Below are positions 9,343 to 18,990 of a stretch of DNA of 64,000 bases, piece after piece. Origin of the DNA: Iodobacter arcticus. GTDB lineage: Bacteria; Pseudomonadota; Gammaproteobacteria; Burkholderiales; Chitinibacteraceae. The position numbers and the translations under genes were made by a program. Location of the stretch: NCBI RefSeq assembly GCF_042664895.1, contig NZ_JBHTBQ010000011.1, forward strand, positions 124,001 through 188,000, in the 5' to 3' direction. Under the pieces are notes generated by a model. It saw only the letters and a list, made by a program, of their open reading frames with translations. It was not told the DNA's origin and did not search any database. Positions within the stretch are counted from its first letter, which is position 1. Each line of letters begins with the position of its first letter.

Positions 9343-9774
9343 CTAGCCCGGCCGAAACTGCTGATGGCAGCGAATACACGCGTCTTCTACTGCTTTGTAA
9401 GAAGCACGAATACGATCTTCCTGCCCGGCTTGCGCTGCCTCTTTTAAAGCGCTGCTCTGCTGCTGCATATTGTCTGCTGCGGCATGAAAATCGGCAGAAT
9501 CGGCTTTTTGCTTTGCATCAGACTGATTGCTTACGGTGAATTCAGCAAAATACGCCCAAGGCTTGGTCGATTTTTCTTGCAGCTTAATTGCTTCTTGCAA
9601 CACGCTATCGGCTTTATAAGGCTTAGCCCCCGTCAACATGCCATTAATCGCCTCGCGCGATTTTAACATTTCTTTGAAAGTGGCTTTTCTAAGGGAGACA
9701 GGGGAATTAGGATCGCTGCGCTGGCAAGCTGTTAAAGCCAGCAGCGTGAGTAAAACAAGTGTAAATCGTTGCAT
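9343..9774 (-). CDS. Lipoprotein c-type cytochrome with C-terminal heme motif
   Basis: The mature part of this 143-residue protein is helical, with a single heme-binding CIRCH motif close to the C-terminus, followed by QQFR. That layout (C-terminal CxxCH, then a basic residue) is that of cytochrome c' / c-556 proteins. The start is taken as the ATG at 9774, because the protein then opens with a lipoprotein signal (hydrophobic run, lipobox LTAC). The frame extends 28 residues further upstream without any signal-like character. It would be anchored in the outer or inner membrane facing the periplasm. Its redox partner is not indicated by neighbours. An uncertainty is whether it is a four-helix c' protein or simply a small monoheme protein. 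Confidence 0.78.
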   Translation of the reverse strand: MQRFTLVLLTLLALTACQRSDPNSPVSLRKATFKEMLKSREAINGMLTGAKPYKADSVLQEAIKLQEKSTKPWAYFAEFTVSNQSDAKQKADSADFHAAADNMQQQSSALKEAAQAGQEDRIRASYKAVEDACIRCHQQFRPG

Positions 9775-9842
9775 AGCAAGCGGATCATTTATAGCAAAAA
9801 GGGGCATGATACGCCCCCTTTTCGATCCCTTCAAAAAATCGC

Positions 9843-9910
9843 CGTAGAGCGGGTGCAACCCGCCGTTTTCGCTTCACACCAAAGTCCGGCGGGTTTCACC
9901 CGCCCTACGG
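9843..9910. repeat. Intergenic inverted repeat (CGTAG-GCGGGT family), copy 1
   Basis: The left arm CGTAGAGCGGGTGCAACCC and the right arm ending GGTTTCACCCGCCCTACG are near-complementary. A close relative lies at 60364-60424, with the same GTAGGG...GGGT / ACCCGCCCTAC ends. It sits between convergent-free minus-strand genes, just upstream of the cytochrome gene. Confidence 0.75.
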
Positions 9911-9953
9911 AAGATGTGCATCGGGCATGATTCATTATCATGCCCATCCGCCA

Positions 9954-12191
9954 TTAATCCGTAATGGTCAAATCTAAACTCCCCGCTTTTACCGTAATTG
10001 TTTTCACACTGCTCACGGCTTTTTGTGGAGCAACGCTGCCTTGCAATGGGGCGATTTTTCTAAACTCAGCTTTCAAACCTGCGGCTGTCAACTCAACCAC
10101 AGTAAAGCCCTGTGCATCGGTATCGGCGTATTTAATCCACGGGTTATTGGCCGCAGGCGCGGTGCCTGCTGCTTGATTAGCAAACGGATTCAGGCGTTTT
10201 ACCACTTCGGCAGCAGGCACTTGCGCCGTCGTAATGCCCATTGCGCCAGCTAGCTGTTGGGCAATCATGCCGTACAGCGTTTGCGCCGCCACCGAGCGCC
10301 CTGCTGCGGCAAGCGCGGCAATTTGCCCGCCAATTAGCGTACCCATATTGCCGGCCAGCGTTTCATTGAAAGTGTTAATCGCCGTTGTCAACAAACTCGC
10401 CGTTGGGGTAAGAGCTGCCGCTGGTAATTTGCCTGCTGCTATTGCACCCTTCACTGCAGCGGCAATCAGAGCAGTATTTGTTAAATCAACAACCCCCGCT
10501 TGCATCGCCACACCCGCCGAGATCATTTGAATGGCGATACCTTCTGCTGCGGCTTCTGAAGTGAACACCAGCGGCTGCACCGCGGCAAAGCTCTTATCAC
10601 CCACTGCTTTTACAAAGTAGCTATAAAAAGAATCGCTACTCATGCCTGCGGTAACCAAATCAATCATCACTGGCTTGCCGCTGGTGTAATCGTCATACAC
10701 TTGCCCAGCGTAAAAAGAATGAATATCGCCGGTAAGCGCCACCACATTTTTGATCTGATTGCTGCTCAAAAACTGCATCAAGGCTTTACGCTCGGCGTTG
10801 TAGCCATCCCATTGATCGGCGTTCAAGATGATTTCGGTTTGGAAATCTTTCGGCGCAGCCGTGAGTGATTTGCCGTTGACGCACATTTTGAGTAGCGATA
10901 CTTCATTGCCCCACAGCTTCCAAGTGGCAGTCGAAGCTTTCATGGTGTTTTGCCACCAATCACGCTGAGTTTTGCCGAGGATAGAGACCAAGGCCAGCTC
11001 ATCACCTGATGGCTTAGCTGCGGCCATTTTTTGCGCTTCAGCCCCCGCCAATACGGCGGTTGGCACCATATAACGCGAACCAATCGAGCTGCCAGCGGCG
11101 GCCTCCGGGATCACATGGTCGGCGCGGTAAAGGCGCTGATCGGTCATCACCAGATGCAGCAATTTGCCAAAGCGAAAATCTCGGTAAAGGCGGATGTTCT
11201 GGAAGCCTTTATCGGTGATATCAAACTTCACATCGGCGGGCATAAATTCAAACCAAGCTTGATTGGCGCTACGGCGGCGCTCGGTTTCGTGCTTATTATC
11301 GGCCTTACCCGTTTTGGCATCGAAGCTGCCATTATCGTAAGTGGTGGAGTCCCCCCAACAATCATCAGAAAACTCGTGATCATCCCAAATGGCGATCATG
11401 GCAAAGCGCTCGTGCACCGCTTGCAAGCGGGCATCCGAGCGATATTGCTTATAAAGAGTGCGGTAATCGGCGGTGGTATTGGCAAAGCGTGCGCCGTCCT
11501 TACCATTTTTGAACGGGCCATCGGGCAATTTGATGGCGGTGTGAGCGGCCTCTACTGCACCTTTTTGGAAATCCTCACCCACGGTTTCGTAAATATAGTC
11601 ACCCAAATGCACCACAAAATCTAACTCTTCACTCGCCAAGGCAGTAAAGCCTGCCCAGTGATTAATGCTCCAGTCTTGGCAGGATAAGTAAGCAAAGCGC
11701 AGCTTGTTTACATCGGCATCTACCGCAGGAGCGGTCTTAAAGCGCCCTACACGGCTGATGCTATTACCCGCAATAAACTGATAGAAATAGGTAGTTGCTG
11801 GGCTTAAGCCTTCAACCTTGTGACGAATCGTGTGATCCCAATCGGCTTTCGCACTCAGCAATACTTCATGCGCCATCACGCCCGTCAGCGGCTTATTGCT
11901 GCCCAAAAGTGCCGATTGATCGCTACTGCTAATCACCAAACGCACCGCAATATCCGCAGCCTTAGCCGAGATCACATTATCGGCATCGCTAGGCACCACG
12001 CGGGTCCACAGCATAATGCTATTGGCTGCCGGATCGCCCGAGGCAATACTTTGCGGGAATTTACAAGGAATAGACGGGGTAAGAGCTAAGACAGCATCAT
12101 CGTCGCTACTATTACAGCCCACGAGCAATGCAGGGCCTACAGTTGAAACAGTAACAAAGCCGGTCCACTTTAAAAACTGACGACGATTCAT
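9954..12191 (-). CDS. PhoD-family alkaline phosphatase/phosphodiesterase, Tat-exported
   Basis: PhoD-type enzymes release phosphate from organic phosphates in the periplasm or at the cell surface. Starting at the ATG at 12191 the protein opens MNRRQFLKW, a twin-arginine signal, then a hydrophobic run ending VGC that could also serve as a lipobox. The N-terminal PhoD domain follows the signal (PQSIASGDP, TRVV). The metallophosphoesterase core carries HLGDYIYE, IWDDHEFSDD and LTGDIHSF, which supply the metal ligands. At 745 residues it is longer than typical PhoD: an Ala-rich insertion (~550-680) sits before the C-terminal strand region. The frame begins 11 residues earlier, at a start that would bury the Tat signal. 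Confidence 0.9.
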   Translation of the reverse strand: MNRRQFLKWTGFVTVSTVGPALLVGCNSSDDDAVLALTPSIPCKFPQSIASGDPAANSIMLWTRVVPSDADNVISAKAADIAVRLVISSSDQSALLGSNKPLTGVMAHEVLLSAKADWDHTIRHKVEGLSPATTYFYQFIAGNSISRVGRFKTAPAVDADVNKLRFAYLSCQDWSINHWAGFTALASEELDFVVHLGDYIYETVGEDFQKGAVEAAHTAIKLPDGPFKNGKDGARFANTTADYRTLYKQYRSDARLQAVHERFAMIAIWDDHEFSDDCWGDSTTYDNGSFDAKTGKADNKHETERRRSANQAWFEFMPADVKFDITDKGFQNIRLYRDFRFGKLLHLVMTDQRLYRADHVIPEAAAGSSIGSRYMVPTAVLAGAEAQKMAAAKPSGDELALVSILGKTQRDWWQNTMKASTATWKLWGNEVSLLKMCVNGKSLTAAPKDFQTEIILNADQWDGYNAERKALMQFLSSNQIKNVVALTGDIHSFYAGQVYDDYTSGKPVMIDLVTAGMSSDSFYSYFVKAVGDKSFAAVQPLVFTSEAAAEGIAIQMISAGVAMQAGVVDLTNTALIAAAVKGAIAAGKLPAAALTPTASLLTTAINTFNETLAGNMGTLIGGQIAALAAAGRSVAAQTLYGMIAQQLAGAMGITTAQVPAAEVVKRLNPFANQAAGTAPAANNPWIKYADTDAQGFTVVELTAAGLKAEFRKIAPLQGSVAPQKAVSSVKTITVKAGSLDLTITD

Positions 12192-12293
12192 GCTGTGCAT
12201 CCAAAAGAGTAAGGACAGCAACATAACTTACGAGCATGACAAATGGATTAAAACAATTGTTTCACTTACCAAGCAAGCACTAAGCCCAAGCCA

Positions 12294-13190
12294 TTAAGGC
12301 CTGTTGATATTCCCAGCAATAAGCCGAGGGTTAGGATCATATTGCACTGGAATATCCTGCAACGCCGTCCCTTTTTGATGCATTACAATGATTCGCGCAG
12401 CCAGCATACCTTGCACACGATAATCGCTTACCGTGCCTACGGTACAGTGATAAAGAATAAAAGCTTCAATACTACAAATACTTGCAATACCTGCCTCATT
12501 AAGTGCCCGCATTAACTCTGGCGCAACTGAAATTAAATAACTATCCGCCGGAATAAAAACCACACTTTCTTTAGCATCTTGTTGTAAACGCAGTAATTCT
12601 GTTTTAAGTAATGCTTTATCAGGATTAATTCGCCATGTTTCTAATGCCCATTGATAATCAGCGGCTACAGACTTTAACTGTTCACCAATCAATTGCGTAT
12701 TTCGCTCCCGTGGATTAACCGGTAGCAGCATTTTGCTGCCTTTAGGCAAATATTTGCGGGCATTACTCATCTGTAATGGCAGAAAAACCATATTGCTCAC
12801 CCCTGCCACCGTTTTATTGTCTTCTTTATTCACCGACACAATGCCCGCTCCAATCGGGTCATACACCGCGTTAAAAATCAATGGCTTGCGCCCTAATAAA
12901 AGGCGTTTACTCATTAAAGTCGCTGTTGTGCCAAAGCTATACACATAATCATACGATGCTAAGTGAGGCTCTAACTTTGTACGCAGCATCGTTGCTAAGG
13001 CGGTACGATCCTGATTTGCATTAAAAACCGTCACCTCAGGTTTTAAACCCAGTTTCTTTAATTCGTCCCGAAACCCCTGCTCCGCGGCCGTTTCACCGCG
13101 CCACAGCACCATCGCAATTTTCAGTGCATAAGCCGACGCAGGCATCAGCCATAAGCAGCAACAAAGCAAAATACGTATCATCACATGCAC
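12294..13190 (-). CDS. Periplasmic ABC-type substrate-binding protein (PF04392-like)
   Basis: This 298-residue protein has a Sec signal peptide (~1-22, cut near ASAYA). The mature sequence has the two-lobe pattern of the 'ABC substrate binding' family to which TrpX belongs: a first lobe with YVYSFGTTATLMSK, the hinge segment NAVYDPIGAGIV, then GVSNM. No permease or ATPase of the matching type is adjacent. The downstream ABC operon has its own, different binding protein. It may act as a stand-alone sensor or serve a transporter elsewhere. Ligand unknown. The family call is from recalled motif pattern. Confidence 0.65.
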   Translation of the reverse strand: MHVMIRILLCCCLWLMPASAYALKIAMVLWRGETAAEQGFRDELKKLGLKPEVTVFNANQDRTALATMLRTKLEPHLASYDYVYSFGTTATLMSKRLLLGRKPLIFNAVYDPIGAGIVSVNKEDNKTVAGVSNMVFLPLQMSNARKYLPKGSKMLLPVNPRERNTQLIGEQLKSVAADYQWALETWRINPDKALLKTELLRLQQDAKESVVFIPADSYLISVAPELMRALNEAGIASICSIEAFILYHCTVGTVSDYRVQGMLAARIIVMHQKGTALQDIPVQYDPNPRLIAGNINRP

Positions 13191-13278
13191 CTAATGGGCT
13201 CATTGCACTCTATTTAACTTAGACCATATCCGCCCTCTCACCCATGACACATATTCAAATCGCCCCACCTCTCTCTGC

Positions 13279-13312
13279 AAAAAAAAACCGTCCAGACTTT
13301 CTGTCTGAACGG
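13279..13312 (-). terminator. Rho-independent terminator of the peptide ABC operon
   Basis: Read on the minus strand, a stem CCGTTCAGAC / GTCTGGACGG with an AGAAA loop is followed by nine T residues. It lies 20 bases past the stop codon of the ABC ATPase gene. Confidence 0.9.
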
Positions 13313-13331
13313 CTGATACTTAAAAACCAGC

Positions 13332-15056
13332 TTATAAAGTGACTAAATCACTTTTTAGATACTGCTGATTCTGCACACGGCCACGGCCTTGCGGAATAGA
13401 CGAAAGAAGCTTGCGGGTGTAATCAGCAGTAGGATTAAGATAAATAGCATCCGCATCAGCCTGCTCAACCACTTCGCCCTTATTCATCACCATCACCTGA
13501 TCTGAAATATGCTTAACCACCGCCAAATCATGTGAAATAAACAAGTAGGACATTTTGAACTCATCTTGTAAATCTTGCAGCAGATTCAATACCTGCGCTT
13601 GCACCGATACATCCAGGGCCGATACTGACTCATCACAAATCAGAATTTCTGGCTTCATGGTTAAGCAACGTGCAATGGCAATTCGCTGACGCTGACCTCC
13701 TGAAAACTCATGCGGGTATTTAGCTAGCGCATTCCACGGCAGGCATACTTTATTCAGCAAATCGCGCGCTAACTTAATGCGCTCGCTATCATTTGCGCCA
13801 ATGCCATGCAACTTCATTGGCTCAGTCAGAATTTGCTCAACCGTAAAGCGCGGATTTAAAGACGCATAAGGATTCTGGAAAATAATCTGAATACGACGTT
13901 TGTATTCATTAAATTCACGCGGGCTCATGGCAAATAAATCTTTGCCATTAAAAAAGGCTTGGCCGCTAGTGGCCTGATGCAAGCGCACCAAGGTTAAGCC
14001 TACCGTGGTCTTGCCCGATCCCGACTCGCCCACAATGCCCAGCGTCTTGCCACGCGCCAACTTAAACGACACATCTTTGGCCGCGTGGAATACCCGCTTA
14101 CCAAATAGGCCTTCACGCGATTCAAACGATTTACCGAGGCCTTTCACCTCCAGCACAATCTCGTCATCGGCCTTATAGCCGCGCTCACGATTGGCAGGCT
14201 CGGCATAACCACCCGGCTTTAAAAAGTCGTCAATCACAGCAAGGCGCTCTGGGCGGCGATCCAAGTGCGGGCGGCAAGCCAGCAGCGCCTTGGTGTAGCT
14301 GTCTTTAGGCGAATCAAAAATCTGCTCTACCGTACCCGCTTCACGGATTTCACCATCACGCATCACCACCACATCATGGGCAAATTCACCGACCAAACCC
14401 AGATCATGAGTAATAAACAGCACAGACATGCCGTGCTTTTTTTGCAGATCGGCAATCAATTGCAAAATTTGCTTTTGGATGGTGACGTCCAGCGCCGTAG
14501 TTGGCTCGTCCGCAATCAACAGCTTTGGCTCGCAAGCAATCGCCATAGCGATCATCACGCGCTGCTGCTGGCCACCCGACAATTCATGCGGGTAGCTCTT
14601 TGCTTTTTTCTCTGGATCAGGCAAGCCCACTTCAGTGAGCAGCTCAATCACGCGTTTGCCCGCTTCTCGGCGGCCAAGCTTTGCATGCAGCATCAGCGTT
14701 TCAGCAATTTGCTCGCCCACGCTAAACACGGGATTTAATGAGCTCATTGGCTCTTGAAAAATCATGGCAATATCTTTGCCGCGTAGCTGGCGCAGTTCTC
14801 TACCACGCATATCCAATAGACTTCGGCCTTCAAATTCAATCTTGCTCTGCGGATCAATCTCTAAACCTGATGTCGGCAAGAGCTGCATAATCGCCATAGA
14901 GGTCACAGATTTACCAGAGCCAGACTCACCCACCAGTGCAACAGTGCGATGGCGTGGAATATCAAAGCTAATATTTTTCAGCACTTGAGTCCGCTCGCCT
15001 TGTTTTGAACCAAAGCTGAGCGAAAGATTACGAATAGACAATAGTGGGGCTGACAT
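13332..15056 (-). CDS. Peptide ABC importer, duplicated ATP-binding subunit (YejF/DppDF-like fusion)
   Basis: This 574-residue cytoplasmic ATPase carries two complete ABC cassettes in one chain. The first has Walker A GESGSGKS (~43), signature LSGGQQQR and Walker B LLIADEP. The second has GESGSGKT (~340), FSGGQRQR and ILICDES. Each cassette ends in the oligopeptide-type C-terminal extension. A fused ATPase of this kind is typical of YejF-type transporters for peptides. It ends the operon binding protein-permease-permease-ATPase and is separated from the permease gene by 11 bases. It powers import of peptides or related compounds delivered by the binding protein. Confidence 0.93.
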   Translation of the reverse strand: MSAPLLSIRNLSLSFGSKQGERTQVLKNISFDIPRHRTVALVGESGSGKSVTSMAIMQLLPTSGLEIDPQSKIEFEGRSLLDMRGRELRQLRGKDIAMIFQEPMSSLNPVFSVGEQIAETLMLHAKLGRREAGKRVIELLTEVGLPDPEKKAKSYPHELSGGQQQRVMIAMAIACEPKLLIADEPTTALDVTIQKQILQLIADLQKKHGMSVLFITHDLGLVGEFAHDVVVMRDGEIREAGTVEQIFDSPKDSYTKALLACRPHLDRRPERLAVIDDFLKPGGYAEPANRERGYKADDEIVLEVKGLGKSFESREGLFGKRVFHAAKDVSFKLARGKTLGIVGESGSGKTTVGLTLVRLHQATSGQAFFNGKDLFAMSPREFNEYKRRIQIIFQNPYASLNPRFTVEQILTEPMKLHGIGANDSERIKLARDLLNKVCLPWNALAKYPHEFSGGQRQRIAIARCLTMKPEILICDESVSALDVSVQAQVLNLLQDLQDEFKMSYLFISHDLAVVKHISDQVMVMNKGEVVEQADADAIYLNPTADYTRKLLSSIPQGRGRVQNQQYLKSDLVTL

Positions 15057-15067
15057 ATCCCTGCTCC

Positions 15068-16129
15068 TTATTTAACTTTTGGATCCAGCGCATCGCGCAG
15101 GGCATCAACCAACAAACTAAACGCCGTAACCAATACCGACATCACCAAGGTAACAGCCAGCATTTGCCACCAGTAGCCTTGAACCAACTCAGCAGGTGTT
15201 TCTGCAAGAATAGAACCCAAGCTCACTTGCCCAACTCCCACCCCAAAACCTAAGAAAGAAAGAATCGCCTCGTATTTAATCAGCGCTACAGTCAGCAAGG
15301 AGAATTGAATCAGCAATAAATGGCTGATATTAGGCAAGATATGCACAAACATTCGACGAGCGTGGCTTGCGCCAATTGCGTCTGCTGCTTGAACATATTC
15401 ACGGTTTTTGAGCTTCATATATTCAGCCCGAACCAGACGATAAGTCCCTGTCCAAGCGGTCAGCGCCATTACAAGGACAATGGTGGAAATACCTCGTCCA
15501 GCGACTGCCGCAAAGGCCAGCAATAAAAGCATATCGGGAACCGAAGTAAATACGCTGTAAAACCACGTCAGTACATCATCAACCTTACCGCCGAAATAGC
15601 CAGATAAAGCCCCAAATACAGTACCCAGCGTCAAAGCAAGCAATGCCCCTGAAATACCCACTAAAACCGAAACAGAAGCCCCTTTAATTACTTTTTGAAT
15701 CACATCACGGCCACGCGTATCGGCACCAAAAAACAAAGATTTCAGCTTTTCTGGATCCTGCACAAAATACTTAGGCGCTTCACGTTTTGCCTCCGCAAGC
15801 TCTTTGGCAATCGGATCATCTTCGGCCTGCAAATAAACCGGCTTTTCTGTTGTGCCAGCTAACTCTGCCAGCTCTTCTGGTGTGGCTGGCGGTAAAACAT
15901 CATCCGCAGTCTGCGCCAGCCATGAAGGAGGTGCATAGGGAACAGCCCTCTCCTCTGCCCAATTGCTCACCAACAAATTGCACCAGCCCCCCACAGACAG
16001 CAGCAGATACACAGCCACAATCCAGAAAGAAACAAAACCAACTTTATTACGCTTAAGCCTTTGCCATCCTTGCCCCCAAAAACCGAGTGAAGGAATAAGC
16101 TCATTATTATTTAATACGGTGGCAGTCAT
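15068..16129 (-). CDS. Peptide ABC importer permease, DppC/YejE type
   Basis: This 353-residue inner-membrane permease starts with a cytoplasmic tail, one membrane helix and then a large soluble loop (~55-130). The BPD_transp_1 core has about five further helices. The motif GADTRGRDV (~135) is the standard entry to the permease core in DppC/OppC proteins. The EAA-type coupling loop is YVQAADAIGAS. The long loop after helix 1 is characteristic of YejE-like members. It lies between the other permease gene (13 bases upstream) and the ATPase gene. Confidence 0.9.
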   Translation of the reverse strand: MTATVLNNNELIPSLGFWGQGWQRLKRNKVGFVSFWIVAVYLLLSVGGWCNLLVSNWAEERAVPYAPPSWLAQTADDVLPPATPEELAELAGTTEKPVYLQAEDDPIAKELAEAKREAPKYFVQDPEKLKSLFFGADTRGRDVIQKVIKGASVSVLVGISGALLALTLGTVFGALSGYFGGKVDDVLTWFYSVFTSVPDMLLLLAFAAVAGRGISTIVLVMALTAWTGTYRLVRAEYMKLKNREYVQAADAIGASHARRMFVHILPNISHLLLIQFSLLTVALIKYEAILSFLGFGVGVGQVSLGSILAETPAELVQGYWWQMLAVTLVMSVLVTAFSLLVDALRDALDPKVK

Positions 16130-16142
16130 TTTAGTTTCCCGT

Positions 16143-17081
16143 TTATTTTAGTTGCACACGTGGATCGATAAGTTTGTAAACCAGATCCGCCAGCAAGTTA
16201 AAAATCATAGTCGCGATGGCGATATAAACTGTAATCGCCTTAATCACAGGGAAATCACTGCTATTTACCGATTTCACAACCTGTAAGCCCATGCCGGGAA
16301 TACTAAAAAATGTTTCCAGAACCAAAGCGCCTAATAGTAAATAAGGCAAAGATGACAATACCGATGTAACAACCGGAATTAAAGCATTACGCAATACATG
16401 CTTCATCATCACGGTGCGCTCTGATAGGCCTTTTGCTCTAGCCGTGCGCACATAATCATTACCAATTTCATCGACAAAGAAACTACGATAAAAGCGGATA
16501 TTCGGCCCTAAAGAAACCATTAAGCCCATCAATAATGGCAAAGGCACATAAAGCAATAAATTGGTTAGCGTAGAATCGCTCCAGCCACGCACAGGAAATA
16601 GCTCCATTTTATAAGCTAATAAGTACTGCCCCCCCACGGCATAAACCAAAGCACTTACAGACATTGCAACGGTACAAATAATCGTCAAAATACGATCTGT
16701 CATACCACCACGGTAATAAGCCACGGTAGCGGCCAGAGGAATTGCAATTAATAGATCAACAAATAACAATGACCCCATCAGCAACATAGATGGGCCAACA
16801 CGGCTGGCAATCAGTTCGTTCACAGGGCGCTCTGTAGCCCATGAGGAACCAAAATCCATTGTTGCTACTTGCTTTACAAACAACCAGAACTGCTCAGGCA
16901 AAGTTTTATCTAAGCCCAGCTGGCTACGGATATTCGCCAGCGTTTCACTCCCCAGATTCTTGCCAGCAAGAATATAGGAAGGATCGCCACCCACCACGTT
17001 AAATAAAATAAAAACCAGCAACATCACCCCAAATAAAGTAGGGATCATTTGCAAAATACGGCGTATCAAATAGGAGAGCAT
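16143..17081 (-). CDS. Peptide ABC importer permease, DppB/YejB type
   Basis: This 312-residue inner-membrane permease has the DppB/OppB N-terminal segment (MLSYLIRRILQMIPTLFGV), about six membrane helices and the coupling loop YVRTARAKGLSE. It pairs with the adjacent DppC-type permease to form the channel. The gene follows the binding-protein gene by 25 bases and precedes the next permease gene by 13, so all four are probably one transcript. Confidence 0.92.
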   Translation of the reverse strand: MLSYLIRRILQMIPTLFGVMLLVFILFNVVGGDPSYILAGKNLGSETLANIRSQLGLDKTLPEQFWLFVKQVATMDFGSSWATERPVNELIASRVGPSMLLMGSLLFVDLLIAIPLAATVAYYRGGMTDRILTIICTVAMSVSALVYAVGGQYLLAYKMELFPVRGWSDSTLTNLLLYVPLPLLMGLMVSLGPNIRFYRSFFVDEIGNDYVRTARAKGLSERTVMMKHVLRNALIPVVTSVLSSLPYLLLGALVLETFFSIPGMGLQVVKSVNSSDFPVIKAITVYIAIATMIFNLLADLVYKLIDPRVQLK

Positions 17082-17106
17082 GTCGATTCCTTCGTTTAAT
17101 CAGGGC

Positions 17107-18894
17107 TTATTTCTGGATATCAAGATAACGCCAGAGGCTACCTAATTGCGGATGCATCTTCACACCCTTTACCCAGTTGTGATACACGCCATTTCTAATT
17201 CGAGTATCTGAGAAAATAATCGGCGCATCAGCAGCTACGATTTTATTCATTTTCTGATAAAGCGCTTCACGCTCTGGACCGTCTGCCATGCTTTCAGTCT
17301 TGGCATACATTGCATCATACTTTTCGGATTTGTAGCAGGCATTATTGGTTTGCCCAATATTTTTACCTGCCAGCAATTGCATAAAGTTGCTGCCATCCGG
17401 GAAATCTGCGCCCCACGCCGAGCCATTAATCATATATTGGCATTCATTCATCGCTTTTAATGTTTCATTAAAAGGAACCGCCTTAAATTTCACTTTAATT
17501 TTAATTCGGTCAAAAGCCTTCTTCCAGTATTCATCCCACTGCCGGCCAATTGCACCTTCATTTGACATAAAATCAATCAGCAGCGGATGCCCACCGGGCA
17601 AAGTACGATAGCCATCTCCACCAATTTTATAATTAAACCGCTCTAATAATGCATTAGCCAGCGCCGGGTTGTACTCGGAAGCCAGTTTATATTCCGGGCG
17701 ATGCCCCACAACGCCATCAGGTATTAAATATTGCATGCGAATAGCCTGATTTCGGCGAATATCTCGGATTGATTCATTAAAATCAAATGCCATACCGATC
17801 GCACGACGCAAAGCAATTTTTTCCTTGCTATACCCTCCAACCACAGGATCTTGCATATTAAAGTGGAAGTAAGTCACTTCAGGGGATAATTTTCGCTTTA
17901 ACTCAATGCCCTGTTCTTTTAATTTTGATTTTAATTCTGCACGTAAAGGATTATTTGGATCCATGACCAAAGCCTGTCTGGTAACAGGCTGAGGCAGGCT
18001 CGGGTTTTCAGTTAAAAGGTCAATTTCTCCACCTTTAAAAGCCAGCCAGGTCGGCTGCTCTTCAGTAATCACAGAGATTTCAATACGGCCAATTTGCGGA
18101 ACAGTTTTACCATTCATTTCACGTGCAATTTGCTGGTCTTCTTTATTATTGCCAGGCTGGTAATTGAATACTTCTTTACGGAAATGAGGATTTACAACCA
18201 GAGAAGTATGTACACTCGGCTTCCAGTCTTTCAGCATATATGGGCCTGTGCCCACCGGATGAGCATGGGTATCACTGCCGTAAGCTTCAATCACTTCACG
18301 CGCAACAGCACCAAACTGTGGCATAGCTAAAACATAAGGCAGGCTAGGATAAGCTTCAGTTGTTGTTAATTGTAGAGTATATCGATCCAATACCCGAATG
18401 CCCTCAATGGGCGTGTCGTAATCTAGGTGACCTTTATTTGCTTTTTTAACTAAACCATCAATACCAATAAATTTGCCAGATACCAAATAAGCCTGCGGCG
18501 ATCTTAATTGCGGATCGACCATACGTTTGATCGAATAAGCATAATCTTCGGCGGTTAATTCACGCTTCTTGCCTTTAAATGCAGCGTCGGGAGCAAAGAA
18601 AATCCCTTTTTTCAAATGAAATGTAAAGGTCTGATTATCTTCGCTAACCACTGGCATCGCGGTCAGAACATTAGGAATAAGCTTGGCTGGGCGAGCAAGA
18701 TAATCATAAGTTAAGAGAGGATCAAACAAATGCTCGTAAACCATATTGCCATAGGCGTCTGATGTTTTTGCCGGGTCATAACCCGATTCAGGCGCATTAA
18801 ATGCCACCCGCAATACCTTATTCATATCCGCCGCTAACACTGGCTGGCTAAATAGCGCCCCCGCTATGGCGATGCTTAATAGTTTTTTCATCAC
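17107..18894 (-). CDS. Periplasmic peptide-binding protein of the ABC importer (SBP family 5)
   Basis: This 595-residue protein has a Sec signal peptide (~1-21, cut after LAA). The family-5 pattern is clear: LDPAKTSD-like segment near residue 38, a LKKGIFFAPD segment and GTGPYMLKDW. It is longer than classical DppA (~530) and, like YejA, is encoded with two permeases and a fused ATPase. It is first in the operon. The neighbouring exported M3 peptidase and TonB system suggest peptides as ligand, but that is an inference from context. Confidence 0.9.
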   Translation of the reverse strand: MMKKLLSIAIAGALFSQPVLAADMNKVLRVAFNAPESGYDPAKTSDAYGNMVYEHLFDPLLTYDYLARPAKLIPNVLTAMPVVSEDNQTFTFHLKKGIFFAPDAAFKGKKRELTAEDYAYSIKRMVDPQLRSPQAYLVSGKFIGIDGLVKKANKGHLDYDTPIEGIRVLDRYTLQLTTTEAYPSLPYVLAMPQFGAVAREVIEAYGSDTHAHPVGTGPYMLKDWKPSVHTSLVVNPHFRKEVFNYQPGNNKEDQQIAREMNGKTVPQIGRIEISVITEEQPTWLAFKGGEIDLLTENPSLPQPVTRQALVMDPNNPLRAELKSKLKEQGIELKRKLSPEVTYFHFNMQDPVVGGYSKEKIALRRAIGMAFDFNESIRDIRRNQAIRMQYLIPDGVVGHRPEYKLASEYNPALANALLERFNYKIGGDGYRTLPGGHPLLIDFMSNEGAIGRQWDEYWKKAFDRIKIKVKFKAVPFNETLKAMNECQYMINGSAWGADFPDGSNFMQLLAGKNIGQTNNACYKSEKYDAMYAKTESMADGPEREALYQKMNKIVAADAPIIFSDTRIRNGVYHNWVKGVKMHPQLGSLWRYLDIQK

Positions 18895-18990
18895 CGTCTC
18901 CTCTTCATCTCTTTAACAATACAATGGCGAATCGATCCATCTTTTGAATAGAAACATTCACCCTTATCTAAATAAATAGCCAGATGGATA

